From Xiphias gladius (taxonomy: Eukaryota > Chordata > Actinopteri > Istiophoriformes > Xiphiidae), in NCBI RefSeq assembly GCF_016859285.1, contig NC_053407.1:19464699-19528698 (forward strand): 64,000 bases of DNA. Reading direction: 5' to 3'. Of this stretch, positions 11,330 to 55,035 are shown piece after piece. The notes under the pieces are model-generated. The model saw only the letters and a list, made by a program, of their open reading frames with translations. It searched no databases and was not told where the DNA came from. A program made the translations under genes and the position numbers. The first letter of the stretch is position 1; every line of letters begins with the position of its first letter.

Positions 11330-14162
11330 GTGAGTTTTCCAACGGCACCTGTGAATCAAGCTGAATATCTCCAATCTAAGCACTGCTCCTGTTTGTTGGG
11401 TATATTGCTGCACACCTTATGTGCATATAAAATACTGGGTCAATACTAAAATTGGACTTTTCTTACCCTTTTGATAGCTTGCTGATTTTGCCATTTTGAG
11501 TGTTGATGAATCTGTCAACCGGCGTAGTCTTTGTGCTGTGGCCACTGGACTTCACATAAACTCAACAACACCTTTTTCTTGGGATGGTTTTGTTGTGATG
11601 GTGCTTCTATTCTTGTGTTGGTGTGATCGACGTGTTTGCGTCTTTCTGAATGAGTCTGGCTTCCTGAGGGATCATGTTGACCACGCTGTGAAGAGGAGAA
11701 GTTTACACCCTCATTCAAACTGTTTCCCTCTGAACTTTATTAATAACTTCATCAGCAGATCCCTTGGCTGCTAAGCCTCAGAGCAAGTCATCAGCAGTAA
11801 TTGAGTTGAATCACTTGATGTTAGATGTCATTGTCATTCAGGAGCCTCCTGAGTGAGTAGAGAGTTTTTGAGTCTTTGAACTGCATGCAAGCACAGAGAT
11901 GTGTTGAATATCAGGAAAGTTAAAGCTTTGTTTGTTTCTGAATGTGATTAAATATCTCTCTCTACTCTAATTTGTGACATTTTCTTTGACTGGAATATTC
12001 AATTGCTAATTTTAGTGTTATCTTTTAAGAAGCCTATTACCGTTATTTTGCAGTCATATTATTTGGCCTAGTCATTACTGACACCCAAAAAAAAAGAAGA
12101 TGAAAATTAAGTTTGCCTCCTAAAATCTAAAATCTAATGCATATTGCAGCCCAGATTTTGAGGATTTGATATCTAGTGAGAAGAAGTTCATCATTGTGTA
12201 TTTACATGCACACCCTGAGGAGAAAACCCTTTGCTGTTCTTGGAACTTAAGTAAGTCCTCCTTTTAACCACAAGGTGGCAGTATTTTATATTTTATATCT
12301 AAAACCTTGCTCCCTCTGCAGCGATGTCATCTGACCTACATCTATAAAATAACAAGCAGGAATGGAAGAGATAAAATTTTAATTTGCCACTGACCCGATA
12401 AAGACTGCTTGTGTATTTATTGGCCCAATGGAAGAAATGCATTTGCTTTGTAGTCCAATTACATGTTACAGGGGTTGGCACGCACGGCCCTGCCACCAGT
12501 ATGCAATAAACATCGAAACAGTGGGAGGAGGAGAAGCTTTTTGAGCTGCAAGAAAACAGATGGTATTTGCATCCGTGACGAATGCCAGACCACTACACAG
12601 AATACCAGCACAGACTGGGGGCTGATACAAAAAACTAGGACCACAGACCAAACCGCAACCTGTGTTATTGTGACCCAGTGAAGACTGAGCAGATCACAGT
12701 AGTCAGTTCAGTGTGTGTTCACATAGAAACAACATGAAATACACAACATGAAGGCCTCCCATCCCATGCACTTCAGATTCTGATTGGAGGTCTGCTGGTC
12801 TGCAGCTCAGTGTGGCTGACATTGAGATTAGACCAGTGACCTTGCAGATAAACCATGATAAGATTTCAGTTTGGTGATATGGAGACAATATGTTATGGTT
12901 TGCCTTTATTGTCTTTCTAAGATGCACATTTTGCCATCACATAAATTGACTGTGAGATTAATAATATGCCATCTGAAATATCTCATTTTCAGTAGGCAAT
13001 AAATGTTTTTTAATTGAACTCAATGTACTGTATTCTCCATTATTACTAGCGCCCCATAGCTATACCAAATTACAAAACTCCCAAATTCAGTTCAGTTCCT
13101 TTTTCCTTTTTGCTGAGTCCCCAAAAACCGGCAGGACAAATATGCCACCAGTTTGAGTGTTAGGCCTGCTCAGTTTTCATGACCGATATTACATTTGCTC
13201 TCAAAAAAGGGGATCCTCTGCCACTGCAGCAGCAGTGTGTCTGCACAGCTCATCTGTGAGCCCAGTAGTAGTAAGTGATAGTATTGATTTTTTTTTTTTT
13301 TTTAGAGTTTTTCTCACAGCTTCACGGGCAAACTGCTGAGCCTCAAAAAGTCGAATGATCTGACGGTGGCTGTTGGCCAACAAACTGATGGCTTCTGTCA
13401 AATACACAAGGTATTGCCATCTGTGTTTTTATGTTGAGGATTACATGATGTTCGGTGGGCTTCCACAATCTGATGGCCCCTTGTGCATGTGAAATCCTAT
13501 TTGAATTTTCTGCAACATTGCACTGTAGTCTGTCTAAAAAGGCTGTACTTAGAATGGCTCTTCAAAGATTTTTCATTAGTGAAGTTTTCAGTCTTTACTT
13601 CCAGGCAGCAAACAACTTCCGGCCTGATAACAAAATCCCAAAGGGGCCTATAATAGCTTTTTTTTTTTTTTTTCAGTCAGGCTTATATTTTTATATTTCA
13701 GTTAGCACAGCAGCCTGACTTTCGTACCGTAAGGCCCATTTCATCAGACGATGTGAATGTGGTACAAGCAGCCTTCAGCTCGGGTGAAAGTGAATGATTG
13801 ACGAACGAATCGATACGTGTCCTTGTCGGTCCATTTGAGATCTGCCGCCCCCCCCCGGTAATTTCCCGCAGTTTTATTTGGCGTTAGTAAATCAGGACGG
13901 AGGGGGACGTGTCCGTCTCAGGACCGCCTCTGCCGCCCGTCACCATGACAACAGCCGTGGATGATGATGGTGGTTGGGGGGGGGGGGCATGCAGAGCGTA
14001 GACAGGTGTTGCTGGGGTTTGCGCATCGCCCGTGAGATCGTTTGGCAGCATGGGAGCTGAGAGAACTCCTACGCAGCCCCGCCACAGTTTCCCATGTATT
14101 CTGCAATTTTGCTTTTCGAAATACGGAATTTAATTAGCGCTGGAAACCGAGGGAACGTCGCC
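11330..14162 (+). other. ano3: Intron and promoter region before canonical ano3 exon 1
   Basis: Mostly unremarkable intron. From about 13780 to 14162 the sequence turns GC-rich, with a 12-G run at 13976-13987. This block is the likely promoter and 5' UTR of the short ano3 transcript. Confidence 0.5.
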
Positions 14163-43938
<29,776 letters not shown>

Positions 43939-44538
43939 CCTTACCCCCACGTCTCCACTACACGCAGCACAGCCCTCAACTCACAGGCACAACCTCCCCT
44001 GCCTGCTTGTTTATGTATTTTAGCTTTGAGAGTCTAGCTTCACTCGGCTGATTCTGTACACCAAAGACACCTTCTTCAGTGACCAGATCCTCCCCCAGCC
44101 TGTTTGGCTTCAACCCAAGCGCCGACCCCGACCCCTCCCTCGCCATCTGTTCCACGACCAGTGTTGGTGCTGCTCTTGGTTTCTGCCTCTGACCCTTACT
44201 GCCCTGCCCCGATCCCTCACCTGGCTTCATCCAGCAGGTGGCCCTTGGGTCTGTGCTGTGTCATGGCTTCACTGGGGAAACCTGTGCAATTGCAATGTTT
44301 ACTATGCAGATCAAGGGCTGCAGATCACCATTGTTCACTTTTGGCATCCATCCTTCACTCTGTCCGTGTGGCAGCTAGCACATCCCTTTGGCCGTGCAGT
44401 CTGGTGCAGCCCACAGCATGGTCGTGTATTTATCCCATGAGCGTCAGCAGAGCCACTCTTCTACCGGCTATGCGACAGAGCTACTGCAGCACTTAGCGTT
44501 TTCTTATTGCAAAATTGATTCTGGTGATGTGGCTTCCA

Positions 44539-44544
44539 AATAAA
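44539..44544 (+). terminator. ano3: Candidate proximal poly(A) signal of ano3
   Basis: AATAAA 601 bases after the stop codon, followed within 40 bases by a GT-rich stretch (GACTGTATATTGCCC). A distal AATAAA at 47329-47334 could give a 3.4-kb 3' UTR. Choosing between them needs transcript data. Confidence 0.5.
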
Positions 44545-47328
44545 ACGGACAATGTTCTTGCAAAGTGACTGTATATTGCCCTTGAAGCATGCTGATTAAT
44601 ATTTGCTAGCATTTCATAAACTGCCAAGAAAAAAATAACAGACACAAAAACAGCAGCACTCATCGTTGAGGATGCTAACATCCATTGCGTACATCGGAAA
44701 ACGAATTCTCTATGAAGTCATATAAAATGCATGGTAATATTGTTTTGTACCTTTTGATAAAGTCTTGATGCCTGGTTCACATGTGTCTGTACTCAGTGTG
44801 AGCTGTGTGGTAATCTCTGTCTGTGAACTGCCGAGCTTGACTGTCTTGAGTTTAGGAAATGTGAACTTAGAGCGATTTGATTGTGCCTACAGTTGTGCGC
44901 ACCACAATTGTGTCACCAACATCACGTGTGCCTGTTTGTGCTGCACGTGCTTTTCAAGTGCAAGAAATATTCTCTCTTCTTGTTCTGTTGTCTGGTCTGC
45001 TATAAACTCTCTGAACTCTGCTGTAAGGGTTTGTTTTGGATGTGAGACACACCACAGTACTCGGATCTCAGCTAATGGGTCTGAAACACATCAGCGCTAT
45101 AAGTTGAAATGCGACTCCCATCGTGAACAATGTATACACTCGCATGCAGGAGCTGCAAATCTGCTCTTCCGTTCTGCGCTCGCAGCCTGTTTTTCATTTG
45201 CTATTGGAAACCCTGAAGCGTGGTTGAAACTTGGATCACTTAGGCATACCTGTGGCTTGGATGCTCAATTTGCAAAGAACATCCATCCACTGTTCCTAAC
45301 TCACAAAGTACACTAACATACTTCACTTCTAGTCTTTTATTAAACACAGGGTCAGATGCGGTTTCAGCTGATTTTTGACCTTTAATCAAAGAGTAGGATT
45401 TGTTAAATGCAGAGTCATGACATTGCCTTTTATTGTGGTGGGTTCTGATGTCAAGGATCAGAGCAGCATATTTTTGCCCAACAAGAACTCAGGAAAACAG
45501 GCAGCACGAGTGACACATCCATCCGTGAGGCTGAGTCAGAGTCATAATCATTTCCTGCTTCATCCATGTTGAGACGGAAAGTTGTGGAGGATGTACAGTA
45601 AAGTGTTAATGAGGGAGCTGTACTTGCTAGTGATGAAAAGTATAACAGAGGCCCAAACACTGACCCAGTACCAGTCATGCTGATCATGTGGTGGTAAATA
45701 TGATGCTAAATATGATCATATGATGGTAAAGATTCAGAGTAATGTGCACATTGTGCACAGTCAAAGTGAAGGTTACACCAACGTTACATCTGAAGGTGAA
45801 GAATATCACTACCCTGAATGCGTCGCACAACACAGAGAAACTTATCACTCATTTTGCAAGAATTGTACATTAATTGGATTTGTTCATTTATTTATTTTGC
45901 TGTTCTTTGTATATACATTTTATGATGTACGTAATGTTTTTATACTATTTATTTTGTGTTACCATTCCGAGTTCACCTGTTTTCACCCTCAGTTAGACAA
46001 AGTAACATCCACATCTCTCAGGTGTCCTCTGAATGTTCGCAGATGATTAACTTTTTTTCATATTTTCTAAGATCCAATCAAAGGTTTCCTGCTTTTTAAG
46101 ATATATATTTTTGCACTGCAGTGCGTTGCATGACTATAAGGCACTCTCACGATTAAAGCATGTTTGATTTTCCGTTTGCATAATCCCAGTATGTATATTA
46201 GAGCAGATCATGGGAATCATGGAATACAATCATACAGTTTATTATGGAGACTTCTGATGCAGGTTCTTGGCTAAAAAATAATGTTGCATTCAGGTCATAA
46301 TATTCAGTCCAGTGATTCATAATGACTTCTCTCACAAGAATGAGATATTTGTTTTTAAATCTTATTCCAATATTAGGAAACTAGTCCAGGTTTTCAGAAT
46401 ATCTTCCCTGCTATGTGAACATTGAAAATCTATGCATGTTGTTATCCTTGAGCGCTACTTTTCTTTTGAGCAGATGCAGATGTAAATGTACAGGTGCATT
46501 TGTACTGTAGAGTATGCATGACCTAACACCTGCTATGAGCAGTGCTAACTTCTGTAAAGTTGTTAACGGCGTCTTAAACATATCACCTCCCTTTTTCAGT
46601 GTTGATCGTTTTTGGAGGCCGGGAAAAGACATATGTTTCTTGATGTGGCAGAATTTTAAACTATAAGAATATTTTCTAAATAATAGCTTAGACTCAAGAC
46701 TGATTAGTATAATCTGTCCTGGACTGAATTTCAAGGAGTCTGATTAAAAAAAATCTCATACTTGTTTTGTTTGAACACTCAACTGGGAATTAGAATTAGG
46801 TTTACCCTCAAACAGCTGACGTGTTTAACCTAATGGGGATAGGGGTCATTTTTATGAATAATTACATGACCTTGACTTGCCCAGCTACTAATCATTTCCG
46901 GATGGATCTCTTTCCTGTTGTCTTCTCCTCTCCGAGAGCATTGTTTCACCTACTCACTAATAAAAATGCTGCACAGTGGTGGAAAGGTGTTTCTCATGTC
47001 TTCTACTGTTGGCAATAGCACATTATGGGTATTGTATAATAAGTAATAACGGCATGACCTTGCACATCTCTTAAAACATAGCAGTCTAGAGGGGATTAAT
47101 CTTTGTGTTCTATGCTATGCCTCCTAATAGGATTGTGCTCAAGCAAGTGATGTGCTTGACGAGGAAGCACAGTGAAGTTAGACCATAGATTTAACTGTAT
47201 AATAGATGGTGTCAGTCGTGACATGACGTGTATCAATAATATTGTTGACTTTGTTCCTGTTTACATGTAAAAACATATTGAAATGTATAAAAATAATATA
47301 GAATAATTTGGATATCACTCTTTTCTGT

Positions 47329-47334
47329 AATAAA
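47329..47334 (+). terminator. ano3: Candidate distal poly(A) signal of ano3
   Basis: AATAAA about 3.4 kb after the ano3 stop, in AT-rich DNA before the first repeat fragment. The hexamer is the only evidence. Confidence 0.25.
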
Positions 47335-47946
47335 TCATGAATTGTATCTTTTAAATCAAATCTGGTCTCTTCATTTCTCTTATGACTTAAAATGGCAGAC
47401 AGGCAGCCTCTGGGCGTAGCTGATATCATCTTCATGACATTCCAAGTTTGACTAAATCTGCTTATGGAACAAACCAGAGAAAAGCAGAGTGCAGAAAATG
47501 TTTTCTTTTTTTCCCCCCTCAGCTATTATCACAAACCACTAATCTTCTTGCCAGATAGTCTTCATATAACATATTGTTAACAAGATTGTGTTTCTATGAA
47601 AAAACCCACTATTTGAGTTTTGTAGGATTTTTCCCACTGCGTTGTGACTGTTTACTGCCGCTGCTTCTCAGCCTTCACTTCTCACTGCTTTTACATTTGT
47701 GTCACGTCAGTTAACACTAGCCTTCATTTTTCACAGCGTAATCTAAACACTCCAGGAGAAACGCGCAAAGATCTGGTTTGTTTTGAGCTTTAATGACAGA
47801 TGCCTAATACTTCTATTATTTCGTATGCTCTGACTTACGGTTGGAAACCCACAGCGAGATATTTCCTTTCACCTCTTTGACCAAAAGACATTACATACTG
47901 GCCTAAAAAGCCTGTGGTTTCACATTCTCAACACTCGTCTCACAGA

Positions 47947-48050
47947 GGTGGAGGAAATATTTAGATCCTTTACTCAAGTAAAAATGGCAGTGACACAGTA
48001 TTAAAATAGTTCATCACAAGTAAAAGCCCTGCATTCAAAATCCTCCACTA
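47947..48050 (+). repeat. MITE-like fragment (GTGGAGGAAATATTTAGATC end)
   Basis: GGATCCTTTACTCAAGTAAAA-type sequence followed by AAGTAAAAGCCCTGCATTCA is the left end of a common fish repeat. A related piece with AAGTAAAAGTTCTGTATTCA lies at 57699. Confidence 0.6.
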
Positions 48051-49136
48051 TTATCAGCCATTAAAAGCAGAGTACACATTATACTGCATATAACTTCTCT
48101 TTTTGGGACATATTGGATCATTTTTCCTCTTTATGAGGAATTTAGGGGGGAAATCATTCTTTGGTGAAACTGCTAACAACCCATGAAAACACGACAAGGA
48201 CCCGCAGCTAGACACTGCTTTTCTGTAAGGGACCACAAGACAGAACTGCAGAACCTACCAACCTCTCACAATCCTCACACAATCAGTCACTGGTCAGGAG
48301 GTAACGATATGCAACTTGTTTTATTACCACTGATTAGGCAGATGATCTTACCAAGCGACACGCACAAAGAACACACTTGTAACAGATCGTAACCTTGTGG
48401 AGCACAAAACACGTATAACCTGACTGATAAATTAGCATATTAAAAACAACTGTTAATGTCAGGAACCGGTGTCTAATGAAAAAGGGTGGGAAGCAGCTTT
48501 TTCACATATGTGCACCCTACAAAAAGAAAACTGTTCTGGTTCAGAAAGAAATGTATTCTCTAGCTCCTCCGCCCATAGCTGCACCAGTTGGATGTTTTGG
48601 ACAGGCCAGGAAAGTAAAACCTGTGGGTCTGTCTACCAATAAAACAGAAGCAGCATTTTTCCCATCTTGTGCAGAGCAGTTTTCCAAAGCAGACATAATT
48701 CCAACCCAGCCTCATGTATCAATGATTTTAACCACTCTCCCTCTCATGCAGTCTGCAGACATTAGTTCTTGTTCTCTACGAACACTGATGTTATTCATAC
48801 AGCACAGATTTACAGTACAAGTTAGGAAGGTAATCAGTGGGGCCACTGAGACTGTGGCCATAAATCCAGCAGTACTGAGATGTAAAGACAAAACGTAGCC
48901 AAGGACGATCAGCAGGGGACAGAGGAGTCACAACACTGCATCCACAAATCATCAAAGCCCACAGATAGCTGGCTGCAGGAAACTGTTTCCAGCATTGTAG
49001 AGCAAGATCTTAACTGTTCCCTAAGGTGTAATCAATGGGATCTGCTATGTAAAATAACTTTTTGCGCAAATATACATGACAAAATCGGTTTCATGAAAAA
49101 CACTTTCCACTGATTTCATTTGGGTAGTTATTTTTT

Positions 49137-49722
49137 AGCCATGCTAGGGGCGTGGCTGTAGGGTTAGCTATGGCAGTCTGTTGGTCGGTCGACTGCCTTG
49201 GTCCACACTGAAATATCGCAGCAGCTATTAGACTGACTTTCATGACATTTTGTACAGATATTCATGTTCCCCAGTGGTTGAATCCTACTGACTTTGTTGA
49301 TCCGCTTTTCCTCTTCGCCACCATGAGGTTGACATTGGTGAAATGTCTTGACAACTAGTGGATGGAGTGTTATTAAATTTTGTAGATATTCACGTTTCCC
49401 TCAGAATGATTTGTAATAATTTGGGTTATGTCCCGACTTTCCATCTACCACCAAACTCGGGTGAAAACTTTAAGATGTCCAGTATTTTCTGTTTGTACCT
49501 GCAAACCAAACAAACTTCCCATCAGACTCAGCTGCACTTTGTGTTGCTAATCAGCAAATGTTAACAAGCTAAATTAAAACGGTAAACATTATACCTGCTA
49601 GACATCAGTATGTTAGCATTGTTACTGTGAGCATGTTAGCATGCTGCTGTTAGCATTTAGTTCAAAACACCTCTGTGCATAAGTATAGCCTCACAGAGAC
49701 ACTGACATGGCTGTGGAGTCTT
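49137..49722 (+). repeat. Hairpin-headed interspersed repeat, copy 2
   Basis: Starts AGCCATGC-TAGGG-GCGTGGCT (one G-T pair in the stem) and keeps the order of blocks seen at 30777-31232 (GTCTGTTGGTCGGTC, TTTGTAATAATTTGGG, ATCAGCAAATGTTA, GTTAGCATGCTGCTG), ending near ACATGGCTGTGGAGTC. That end partly mirrors the start, suggesting terminal inverted repeats. It is longer than copy 1, chiefly through extra sequence between about 49260 and 49400. Confidence 0.75.
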
Positions 49723-51891
49723 CTCAGTATTTCTTCTCAGTTCACTGGATTCGAGTTTTTACTGGCTCCTCTTATGAAGTGCTGAGGTCCATCCAAAATG
49801 AGTTTCAAGCATCTGAACTTACAGCACACCTGGAAAGCTTTATTTATACAGAGCAGGAGAAAGGAGCTTTTAATCATTTAATTAATACTATTTTAAAAAT
49901 CTAATACTTGTTACTTAAATCATTAACTGTCGATGTAGGTAAGTCAAGTTATTTTAAGATCCGTGCCTACCAAATAAAGACACAGCAGACATGGTTGATA
50001 AAATGCCTTGTTAGGTGAGAGAGAGGTGAGATTCAAATGTGACGTGTGAGCAACTGCAGTGACAGTTGAGCTGACCTGAGTAAAGCGTCTGGCACTGAGA
50101 AGCAAAAGCCTCAAATTACCTTGCAGAGCTGGACAGTTGAAGGAACTGACACATGTACACAGGGTCAAGGCATAACCTGCTTTCAAACCGGCTGAGCCAG
50201 AGTCAGTTTGATTCATTCTACACAAACTACACATAATCTACTATGAAAACTTCCATTGTCATCATCCTCATTGTTATTGTAGTGTTGCTAGTGTTATTAG
50301 TTGTAGTAGTATCAAAAAATCACATTACAGGAAGGAAAATTAAACATTTTTTTAAATATTTGCTTAATTTATGTACATCATGCCTTTGTAAATCCTAAAT
50401 ATTTTTTCCTCTACATGCAGGCTGCTCCAGAGTAAATACCTGCAAGCTGATCCAACATCCAGCATCTTGTCCTCACATTGTAAAGGTGATATATTGCCTC
50501 TGATCGGCCACCCTAACACACGTGTCTTGCTGGTTTGTGTTCTGCAGCACAAATTAATCTGTAAATAGCTAAATTTTTGCTCATTCGGGTGCTGGTAGTG
50601 CTGGAGAAAATTACACACCACAAAGTCCTGATAGGTTACTGTAGTAGGATTCTCACAGCCACAGTGCTTAGTGTGATATAATGAATGCTTAACTCGTTTG
50701 CGTGGTCATCAATATCCTCAGTTTAAATGGCAAATTGTGTCGAGATCCACTGGAAACTACAAAAAGTTCAGGAATCTGGTGAGACAGGGAACTTGAAATC
50801 AACAAAGCACTTAATGCCATGTCTTGCTCAGGGGCTGGAAAAAGGTTTCACATTTTACAGGCACAGGAAGAAGACATCATGAGAGCAGACAACATAGCGC
50901 AAAAAAGTAGGACAAGCAGAGTGAGGAGGCTGAGCGACAGAATTCTGAGAAGTAAACAACAAACCACTGTCCTAAGTTTTAACAATCACTATTTTCTACA
51001 TTTCCAACAAACAGCCCTTCTGCATGTACAATAATAACTAATGTGCCAACACAAAGATAAGGATTATTGCCAAAATTGTCATTTTTGGTGTCAGTCCAGA
51101 TTCTCCACCATGTGTCCATTTAAAGAACTTTGCATGATTTTTTCTTGCATTTATTCATTCTGTAGATTGATTTTTTGTTTGTTTGTGTTTTTACACAATT
51201 TTTTTCTCCTCTTTCACCTCAACTTTCATGTTGCTTGCCAGGATATGGCTGCCAAAGGCTCTTTTGACATAAACTGACACATTGCTTAAATACATTTGTG
51301 CAATTATAATGTCACCTCAGCAGAACCCTGAAAAACTGAATGACATTTTGCCTATAGGTGGCACTACGACATGATACATTCAAGTCACCATAACACAACA
51401 GTTAATGGGTTTGGCATTGATTTTTCAAAAAATGTATGGCCACCATTAGCATGACTGTCTCTGGCTTTGTGTATTGCAAGTAAGTTTTGATACCACTCAC
51501 AGATTCCACATGGACTTTATAACATTTATATTATTAAAAATAGTAAAATAACAAGACTAAGGGATTGTTCAGAGGTTTGTGCTCTCTGGTTGTTGTTTTT
51601 TTTTAATTGATTGTTGATAGGATACATGTTAATGTCTAAATTCCTTTAAGAGCTTGCTGCAATCAAGGATAAGCTTCACTGCTGATAACTGACTAAAAAG
51701 TGAATTATCAAATCTAAATAATTATTTTAGTTGTGTTGAGCATGAAGTCATTGAGATTCACTGTGAGTCAGTCTGCAGCCTCCCACACAGCCTGCCGGCC
51801 CTCGACCCTCCTGCTGCCTCAGATCAGCACTGAGAGATAACCCATCACCACCATCTGAGAGGCATCTGTCCAAACTACACCCCTCAGGCCT

Positions 51892-51929
<38 letters not shown>

Positions 51930-51951
51930 AAACACACACACACAAACACAA
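51892..51951. repeat. (CA)n microsatellite
   Basis: About 28 CA units with short interruptions. Confidence 0.95.
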
Positions 51952-54900
51952 CATTATACAGTAGAGGATCAACAAGAACATCCCTCACAGCCCCGCTAAA
52001 TTATATTTGTTGTTACATCTGTTGCCACATCTGCTTTCACACAGCTTTGCCCTGCAGTTCCCCGCTCTGTCTTGGTGAGCTGGTCAGTTTATTCTGTCAC
52101 TGTTTATGGTGAGAGACACCGTATTTATTCAGGTGTGTGACTTATGAAGAAACAGAGAACGCCCGCATGCCGGGAAGTCTCAAGCTTGTCTCGTTTATTC
52201 AGCAGTGTCTTCAGCAGTGTGTTCAGCAGTACAGTGGTTTTCAAACAAACAACTCCTTTTTCTAAAAAGCTCCACACTGGTGACCCCAAGTTAGACGGGT
52301 AAATACAAAACACATGCATTTACTGTGTTTCCCACTCTTGTTCTAAAGTGCAATCCTCAACTTCATGCTCAGTGTTATGACTGCGCTATTGTGCTACTAC
52401 AGATGCCACGACACTGACTTTTTTTAAATTGTTGATCCCTTGGTGACCCTTTTGAAATGTCCAATGAACTACTGTCGAGTCATGACCCAGACTTTAAAAA
52501 TAAATGCAGTAGAAGGTGCAAAGTGTGTCTGAGTCACACATAGAGTTGCAAAGTTTTAACTGATTCAGCAGAGGGAATATTAGCTTCAGTTCAAGGTCCA
52601 GAGTAATAAAACTTCTGGTCAATAATATTTACAGAGTGGCGGTGTATAATGGTACATACAAGTATAAATATCTTTTTTAAAGCTGCAGTAATCGACATTT
52701 TTATATTAACAGTGGATCAAATGCTGTTTCTAATGTGAAAGGGGTTGTTCATAGTGATGAACCCACAGTAAATTTTCACCAGACTCTGCAGGTCCTATCT
52801 GCTTTAAGGAGCATTTTACCTTCTTTCAGCGCATTGTTTTGGTTTTCTGGCTTTACTGCTCTGGTTCAGTCTCCCAGCTTTCATCAGGCAGCCTTTTAGC
52901 AATAAAAAAAAAAAAGCTCAGATAAACTTACTGTATGCTACATGTCCAATACCCAACAGTGGACAGACAAAGATAGCTACTAGTTGGTGAACACAGTGGA
53001 GCATTATTTTTTTGGGCCAGATTTTCCCTCAGGAGTTGGTAGAGACCAAAACCAGAGCTAAAAAAGAGAGTGAATATTGGACTTACATTCATCAGGTGGA
53101 CAGAAACACAACTTCAAATATATGGTAATGTTACTCAGTGTCTGCAGTTGTTGTCAGTGTTGTGTTTACACTTGTTCCGCTGCCTCCAAATGACCAAAAA
53201 AAAATTATCACTGCTTTAAACAGATCTCAGAGGGTATCTAAAGCAATCTTCCTCCTAGTTATAGTGTTCCAACCTTGTTTCCTCATATCTGCCTTTCTGT
53301 TTATTGATTATTTGATCCAGTCTAATTTTTTTATTTTTACCTTCCTGCTCAAACTGTTTTAGTTTTGTTTGCCACTGTTGATTGCTTACCTCTTGCCAAC
53401 ATGTATCCTGTCTATTGACTAAGTAAACCCTGCTTTTATCCCACTGCTCCAATCTGCTTGTTGGTGTGAGTCGGAGGAACGTGAAGGAAGGAACATACAC
53501 AGCATTTTATTTTCCATTCTTCTATATTTTGTTTATGAAATAATAAGGTCTTTCATATATTGTGTTTGAAATAGTCTGTGTTCCAGTCCTGTGTTTACAG
53601 CTCGCCATGTGTTTCCAGTTGGTGCGAGTAAGGCTGACATGCTGAGAACTGTATCTGAGATCACCTAGTGATGATGTAATTATCCAAGACAGGATGTACA
53701 GTAGAGGAGATCATAGCCCAGGGGACTCTCCGCCAGTGTAGTAATGTAATCACCTGACTGAAGTCATCAGATTGAGCTCTGACTACTCTACCCTAACTCT
53801 CACACTCTGCCAATGCAATAGAAATGCATCGACTACTATACTCTTTTAATATTCACTAAATCTGCTCTTTAAAGTTAAATTTCCGAACCTTATTCTTCCT
53901 ATTTCCGTGTACTCCTGGTCCGGTTTTTCTTTAATTCCATATGTAGTTTTTTAGCGTGACATATAAGATTTGTTGGAAACTAAAATAATTAGTTTCTATC
54001 TATTTTTTCTTTTGACGGTGTAAATTTTGGTATAGTAGGACAGTTGCTGGTAGGATTCTGACAACGTTCATTAATTTCCCTGATGATAAAATAAAAATGA
54101 TTATGTTTTAGTTCTGTTATGTGATGAGCGTTAGTCAGACCTGTACACTTGTGAGACTTGCTTTGACTGTTGTGTGTAGTACATGGGATTGTATTCAGGC
54201 AGGGCTTAAATATTTTATTATTATATACTATGCAAAAATGTGAAGGTCTTGGTTATGTTACGTAAAAAAATCATTATATAACTTTCAAAGGAAATATATT
54301 ATTATATTAATATATTAATATTTAATTTTAAAGAAAATTTCCAATTCTATATCGTTTTAATGGTCAACATTTGGAGACCTTGAAGACCCTCTGTTGGACT
54401 TGACGCTTGACTTGGACTTGTCCCAAAACCCTCTGATTTGTCTTGTCGTTTTTATACACTAACTGACATAAATCAAGCTTTTATAAAAGCTCTGTAAGAG
54501 AAAAAATGCAAATTGATCTGCTGATTATATGCACAAAACACAAGCTTTAAACCGGATATTGCTCCAAAAATGATTGACAGATGTTTTACTAAGGACTTCC
54601 ATTAAATAACACCCACATAAGTCTGTGAGTTACCCATAATTTCTAATGCTGTAAAAGAAAAACAAAAGAAAAACAAACAAACACATTCATTGGAATAAAA
54701 CGGGTCTGTCTTTGAATAGGACTGAATGAGAAAGACCAAATATTAATTTTGCACATATGAGACAAACTGTCTAAGTTTTTTAGGACTATAGAATATGACT
54801 AACATTTATGGCTTTTGTGTTTCGTGTGGCTTTTGTTGGAAAGCAGCCTCGTGGCTCTGCACTGGCGCTGTGTGGTTGGACTAACTGGGAGCCACCAGGG

Positions 54901-55035
54901 GCCCTCCTTACTTTAACAGGGCAGTCTGTGCCTTTTAGGTGACGGCGAGCTGTGTAACATGAGGCGGGATGAAAACTGTGCGCTGGATCCGGCTGCCAGT
55001 GCAGATGCTGGTCGCCAAAGAGAGAGAGGAGGTGC

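Larger units (their letters stand above)
43939..55035. other. ano3 3' UTR and ano3-fibin intergenic region
   Basis: An 11-kb stretch without a recognisable gene. The first 0.6-3.4 kb is probably ano3 3' UTR. The rest holds a hairpin-headed repeat, a MITE fragment, a CA repeat and plain AT-rich DNA. Human MUC15 and SLC5A12, neighbours in this block (from memory), have no visible counterpart. Confidence 0.6.

Noticed and set aside
11120-11449. 109-aa plus-strand frame over exon 1b
   Set aside because: A different frame of the same exon. Only the frame ending TESDQRY keeps phase 1 with exon 1a and ano3 exon 2.
48476-48898. 140-aa plus-strand open frame
   Set aside because: No known domain, no splice context and no GC shift; treated as chance.
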